NCBI GenBank assembly: GCA_002633005.1
Contig: NMRA01000003.1
Location: 2,239,904 to 2,279,171 of the forward strand
From: Phoronis australis
Taxonomy: Eukaryota > Phoronida > Phoronidae
Length of the DNA stretch: 39,268 bases
Reading direction: 5' to 3'
This document shows positions 22,802-39,268 of the stretch, in pieces. Position 1 is the first letter of the stretch; each line of letters starts with the position of its first letter. The notes beneath the pieces were generated by a model. That model was given only the letters and a program-made list of their open reading frames with translations. It was not told the origin of the DNA and made no database searches. The position numbers were made by a program, and so were the translations under genes.

Positions 22802-23208
22802 CTGCTGTGCGTGAACTTGGAATCCTGCTTAATCTCAAGATCGCGTATGCGTGAACTTGGAATTGAACATATATTTGTGCAATCAGGTGAAAATTTTTGT
22901 TCAGTGTAAAGAATTTCTGTAATTATTGGACTTATGGTCACTCATTTTCTCCTTTACCGTAACTTGTGTCAAAGAATGGGAGGAATTTGTGATTGGTTAA
23001 AACAATTATTGTTTGGTGAATAAGATCGCCAATAGTTGAAAAAAGATTAGTTGAATTTTACGTTATCTTATTAACATATAATTTGGTTTAGCGCAGTGCT
23101 ATTTTTTATCAACGTAAACGTGATTATTTGAGTGAACATCTCAAGTTTCCTCATGTATTCCAAGTTCACGAATATACGATCTTGAGATTCCAGGTTCACG
23201 CACAGCAG
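22802..23208. mobile_element. MITE-like element with about 55-65-bp inverted ends
   Basis: The left end begins CTGCTGTGCGTGAACTTGGA and contains two direct copies of GCGTGAACTTGGAAT. The right end (about 23148-23208) is its inverse, ending with the complement of CTGCTGTGCGTGAAC. The left arm has an extra CTGCTTA-like insertion. About 280 bp of AT-rich non-coding DNA lies between them. Confidence 0.6.
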
Positions 23209-25290
23209 CGTGACGTTTCAGACGGTCATTACTCCGGCCATGCCATAGAAGAACAATCACTTGTATCTTTTATACTCGATCGTGGTGGACGCTTGGGTTG
23301 TATTTTTCTAGGTACACGGTAGGGTTTGAATCTAGGATATTTCGGTTGTCAGTTTAACACTCTCAACACTTGGCCATTGAATCGTCTTTGAGTGTACCCA
23401 ATACCCGTGCTCGTTTTATAAGAACACTGAGGAAGGCCGGAGAAATGTCTGATTGAAACGTCGCGTCAGTGTAATTAGGCTACAAGTTGCTGTAAATAAA
23501 CCAAAATTTTATACATGAATTTACTATACCGTATCACCATCTCAAAGCAGTTTTAGGATGTCATTAGTCATTTTTATTAGTCTTGTAAACTTGAATCCTA
23601 TTTTGAAAGTCAATGTTTCCCATGAATGAAAATAAACTTCGTGCTACGGTGGATGCCCTTATTTATCTTGCACTGTTCATTTTGATAAACCATACTTAGG
23701 GAATTATAACTCTGGCCATAATTATATGTACAATTTCAAATAGACGAGCCGACGAGAAAAAAATACCGGTGTAAATGTCCATCTCACATATAGTACCGGC
23801 ACGTAAATTACGAGAGTCAGTCATTCGATACGAAGTTCGTCCATCTCCGTTTCGTTATCATGCACATTACTACACATGTCAGGCCCTATAGTTATGTAGT
23901 ACATTATAACGTTGTACGCACAGGGCCCTGGTGACAGAATAAAGATTGGTTGAAATCATCCAAACAGGGTTTTGTATCATTTTAAATGCGATTGATGCAG
24001 TGAAAAGTTACCCTTTTGTTGAGATTTGTTAATTAGTACTACAAAACCATTTCGTAAACTGATTTGTTGAATTAGAATTCAATAAAATGAAGAAACCATT
24101 ATTTAAACCCTGTTGCAAAAAAAAATGACTTGTCCTTCAATCGAGTTTTTAAAGCATAAAGCGAAACCTGTTCTTGAAAATTTACTCGAGAAGCCCATCC
24201 AAATGCTCGTATGCACCATCTGCAAGTTTCTCCACCCCATCGGCAACACTTTCCTGTTCAGTACTCAGGACTGATCGTTGACTGTCATAAAAACTCAATG
24301 AAAGCCCTCCGTGATATAAAGAAAAATAAGTATAAGCGACAAAATGGGTAGTTGATTAAGTTGCGACAAAACATTTTCATCTATATGCCTTATCGTAAAT
24401 TGTAATTTAATCATGTTCTCAAACTGCCCCAAGATGTGGCCAAACTTTAGTATTATTGATTAGTAAATACATTTACTTCCATAAAGGGATCAAGAACTTC
24501 ACCATGTAAGTTAGCAGAAAAAGAGAAGGGATGTTTAAGTAATACATAGTCAAACATTCATTTTCATAGTCAAACAAACTATTGTTGACCACGGGTCATT
24601 AATCTTAACTGTCACCAGAATCTGCGAACCCGTCAGGCAACATAAAAACACTGACAGTGATTTAATAAATGAGCATTGGTTAATACTCAGAATACACCTT
24701 AGGATAAACATATTATTGTAGTCCGGTAAACCGTTCATGTACGTGGTGGTAACATAACGCTCGATTCACATGTTTCAGAATGATTTGGACAGATTATAAG
24801 TTTCAAACTCACCAGCGATCAATATTTCCGAGTTGGTATATACAAAATACAGACCGATCCCTAGGGTAATATCTATGTATTGCATTGTATTTTGTATATA
24901 CACTCAGAAATAATTTGCTGCCCATCTCATCATAAATCGTATTTTGTCATCATCCCTATTTTTGTGATTGTATTCAGTCATGAAATTTCGACAACTGAGC
25001 TCGGTCAAGCTCAGTCCTTTTTATTTCTGGTAACCACCTGTGGCGCACGTATTATCCTTGGTTATGCCGATCATAATTGAATAGTTCACCAAATACTCTG
25101 TATTATGTCCACGCCTACCAAAGTTATCGTTGCGATGTCCCACAAACACAAATCAAATATAGCTGAAATTCCTTCATTCATTCGTACGACATCGTGGCAG
25201 CGTTCCAGACCTAAGACAGTCGCAAAACCCTTGCAGCAACAAATCTATGGTAGTGGAACAGAAACAAATAATTCCGGCCTTTAATTTAAT
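23209..25290. other. Intergenic DNA with one short hairpin
   Basis: A 15-bp perfect inverted repeat (GTATATACAAAATAC, 24836-24850 and 24887-24901) is the only clear structure. A CTGAGGAAGGC...GAAACGTCGCG phrase at about 23428-23466 resembles one seen in several retroelement-derived repeats. No gene was recognised. Confidence 0.4.
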
Positions 25291-26901
25291 TTCTTGCACA
25301 GACCAATCACCCCCCCACATTATTTGGCAGCTTATCTCCCGAGCAAACGTGAGCAACATTCACCTTTTGATCCTAGACATGCGCGCACCACTCATTCGAG
25401 CCCCCCATTTGGCGAACTGGGGCAAAAAGGTCCACCTCGGAGAACCAAAAGTCCGAGAAAACGAGACAAGTCCACAGGAATTCGGTGCGTAGTACCTCGT
25501 TTTTTTAGTCCCCGCTATTTTTTTCCAGTAAAAGATCCACACACTGAAAAATTCGAGCCCCCCCCCCCTAGATGATGTTAGGCTGGGTGCGCGCATGCTA
25601 GATCCGCTCGTGTGACTCGCGATAGGTTTACTACGCCTTGTGTGGTAGCTATTATAGATACCAGGATTTTGGGTACCAGAATACGTGTATGACTTGCAGG
25701 ATATTGAAAGGCATGGTTTTATCTAAATTGCAGAATTTTACCAGGGATATAGCACACAAGTTAAGCTTAATATCGACTACACTTTTCAGCCTTAGAGCGT
25801 TTTCAAGGGATGCATTAAAACAGTTCACGACAGCATTGCCAGTGACATATTGGCACATGCAGGAGCCAACATTTTCAGTGGTATTTATTTTGTCAATGTT
25901 GCAATGTAAAGTAGTATTTAGAATCATTGATATTTTATTCATAATTTAATTGATGTACCTTTCACAAGTCAATATTAATTACCAGTGTCAACTGCATTGT
26001 AGCTGTGGTGATAAATTAACACACTGGTTATTAGGGAACAAGTAAGCCATGAAGGAATGAACATGTGGCATAGTAGCTAGCTTTTCAACATATCCCACAA
26101 CGAGGCTGTTCACGTCATCAGACCTCTAAGGAGATAATAAAACATCAGAGGGTCACAACAAAAACTTACTCCCAATGCAAATACATGTAAATCTCCATGA
26201 CATAACAGATGTATTTTTTATGCTAATGTAGAGGGAACTAAACGACAATGCTATTAGAAAATCAACTACCCAAAAACGAAGTGCAGTTGTATTTATTGAC
26301 AACTTGTAAATGTGAAAACAAAAAATCAGCAAATAGATGACTTTTTCACCAGTGAGTACCTTGGGGACTCACATAACCCACACCATGCAGTGTTATTCTC
26401 CAACACCATACTTACTGGACACGGTTGAGTGATTTACGAGGAATCATTTTCGGCACCAAACTCATTCTTAATAACATTTGACAATTTTCAACCTAGTCCA
26501 TATTCACATCATCGCTATATATTGTGTTTCCAATCACAGAGATCAGGAATTAGTGTGCAAGTTCCACTTTAAATCATAACAAACCAACTTTCAGTAAATA
26601 AACATATCCAACGTAAACAAAAACAAAAACAAATTCAACTCAATAAAAATTTTAACAACAGCTTTGCTGCACAGGTAAAAACATATAAAATCATGACAAC
26701 TAAATCATCGTTTCTCCACTTTCTTACTGAAGAGAATGTATGTGTATGGGATTCATCAGCTTACATAAACATTCTTCAAGTGCTATAGAATTTGGAACGA
26801 AAATGCATTTCAAAAACAATAAATGACTGGTAGATTGTTTTGGTGATAAAATCCTGGATGAACAGGTTATGCACGTAGCGAGGAGCTAGCTTGGCGACGC
26901 C
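25291..26901. other. 3' flank of FASN with a C-rich patch and candidate poly(A) signal
   Basis: The segment 25300-25570 has several C runs, including 11 Cs at 25558-25568, and GAGCCCCCC repeats. On the minus strand an AATAAA lies at 26292-26297, which would give FASN a 3' UTR of about 600 bases. The 96-103-aa frames near 25640-25950 on both strands have no recognisable similarity. Confidence 0.4.
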
Positions 26902-39253
<12,352 letters not shown>

Positions 39254-39268
39254 CTTAAAGAGAAAAAA

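Noticed and set aside
25638-25949. Overlapping 103-aa and 96-aa frames on opposite strands
   Set aside because: No recognisable motif, no splice context and neither resembles a known family; mutual overlap suggests chance.

Overview
This window is animal nuclear DNA. It is AT-rich, its genes are split by GT-AG introns, and the introns and intergenic DNA carry many short inverted-repeat elements, tRNA-derived SINE copies and a decayed LINE. The protein-coding exons resemble vertebrate orthologues closely, while the repeats are not of vertebrate type. This fits an invertebrate with a repeat-rich genome, possibly an invertebrate deuterostome such as a hemichordate or lancelet. The species assignment is an inference. 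No bacterial, CRISPR or viral gene was seen.

Layout. (1) 672-3963, minus strand: four exons of an ABHD13-like alpha/beta hydrolase; the last exon, with the catalytic His, lies beyond the left edge. (2) About 6000-14253, plus strand: a complete microsomal epoxide hydrolase (EPHX1 type). It has a probable non-coding first exon at a YY1-like promoter, six coding exons (459 aa) and a poly(A) signal. (3) 14254-20040: gene-poor DNA with a dead LINE (about 15120-16100), a hAT-like MITE candidate and a perfect 24-bp hairpin. (4) 20173-22134, plus strand: an uninterrupted 653-aa ORF for a Ser-rich, probably disordered protein I do not recognise. (5) 22135-26290: intergenic DNA with another inverted-repeat element. 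(6) 26902-39253, minus strand: the 3' portion of animal type I fatty acid synthase (1489 aa, one copy of each exon), running from the end of the dehydratase through the methyltransferase-like core, enoyl reductase, ketoreductase, ACP and thioesterase. The KS, MAT and first part of DH lie beyond the right edge.

ABHD13 and EPHX1 are divergent (head to head, about 2 kb apart). The unknown gene and FASN are convergent. FASN builds palmitate, and EPHX1 hydrolyses epoxides (xenobiotic and lipid) at the ER, but nothing in the sequence shows co-regulation.

The points most worth a second look are: a tandem duplication of the FASN thioesterase exon with an N at its junction, probably two haplotypes joined by the assembler; a repeat family with CTCF-like cores present both at the left end and in a FASN intron; the unrecognised 653-aa ORF; and two strong hairpins.
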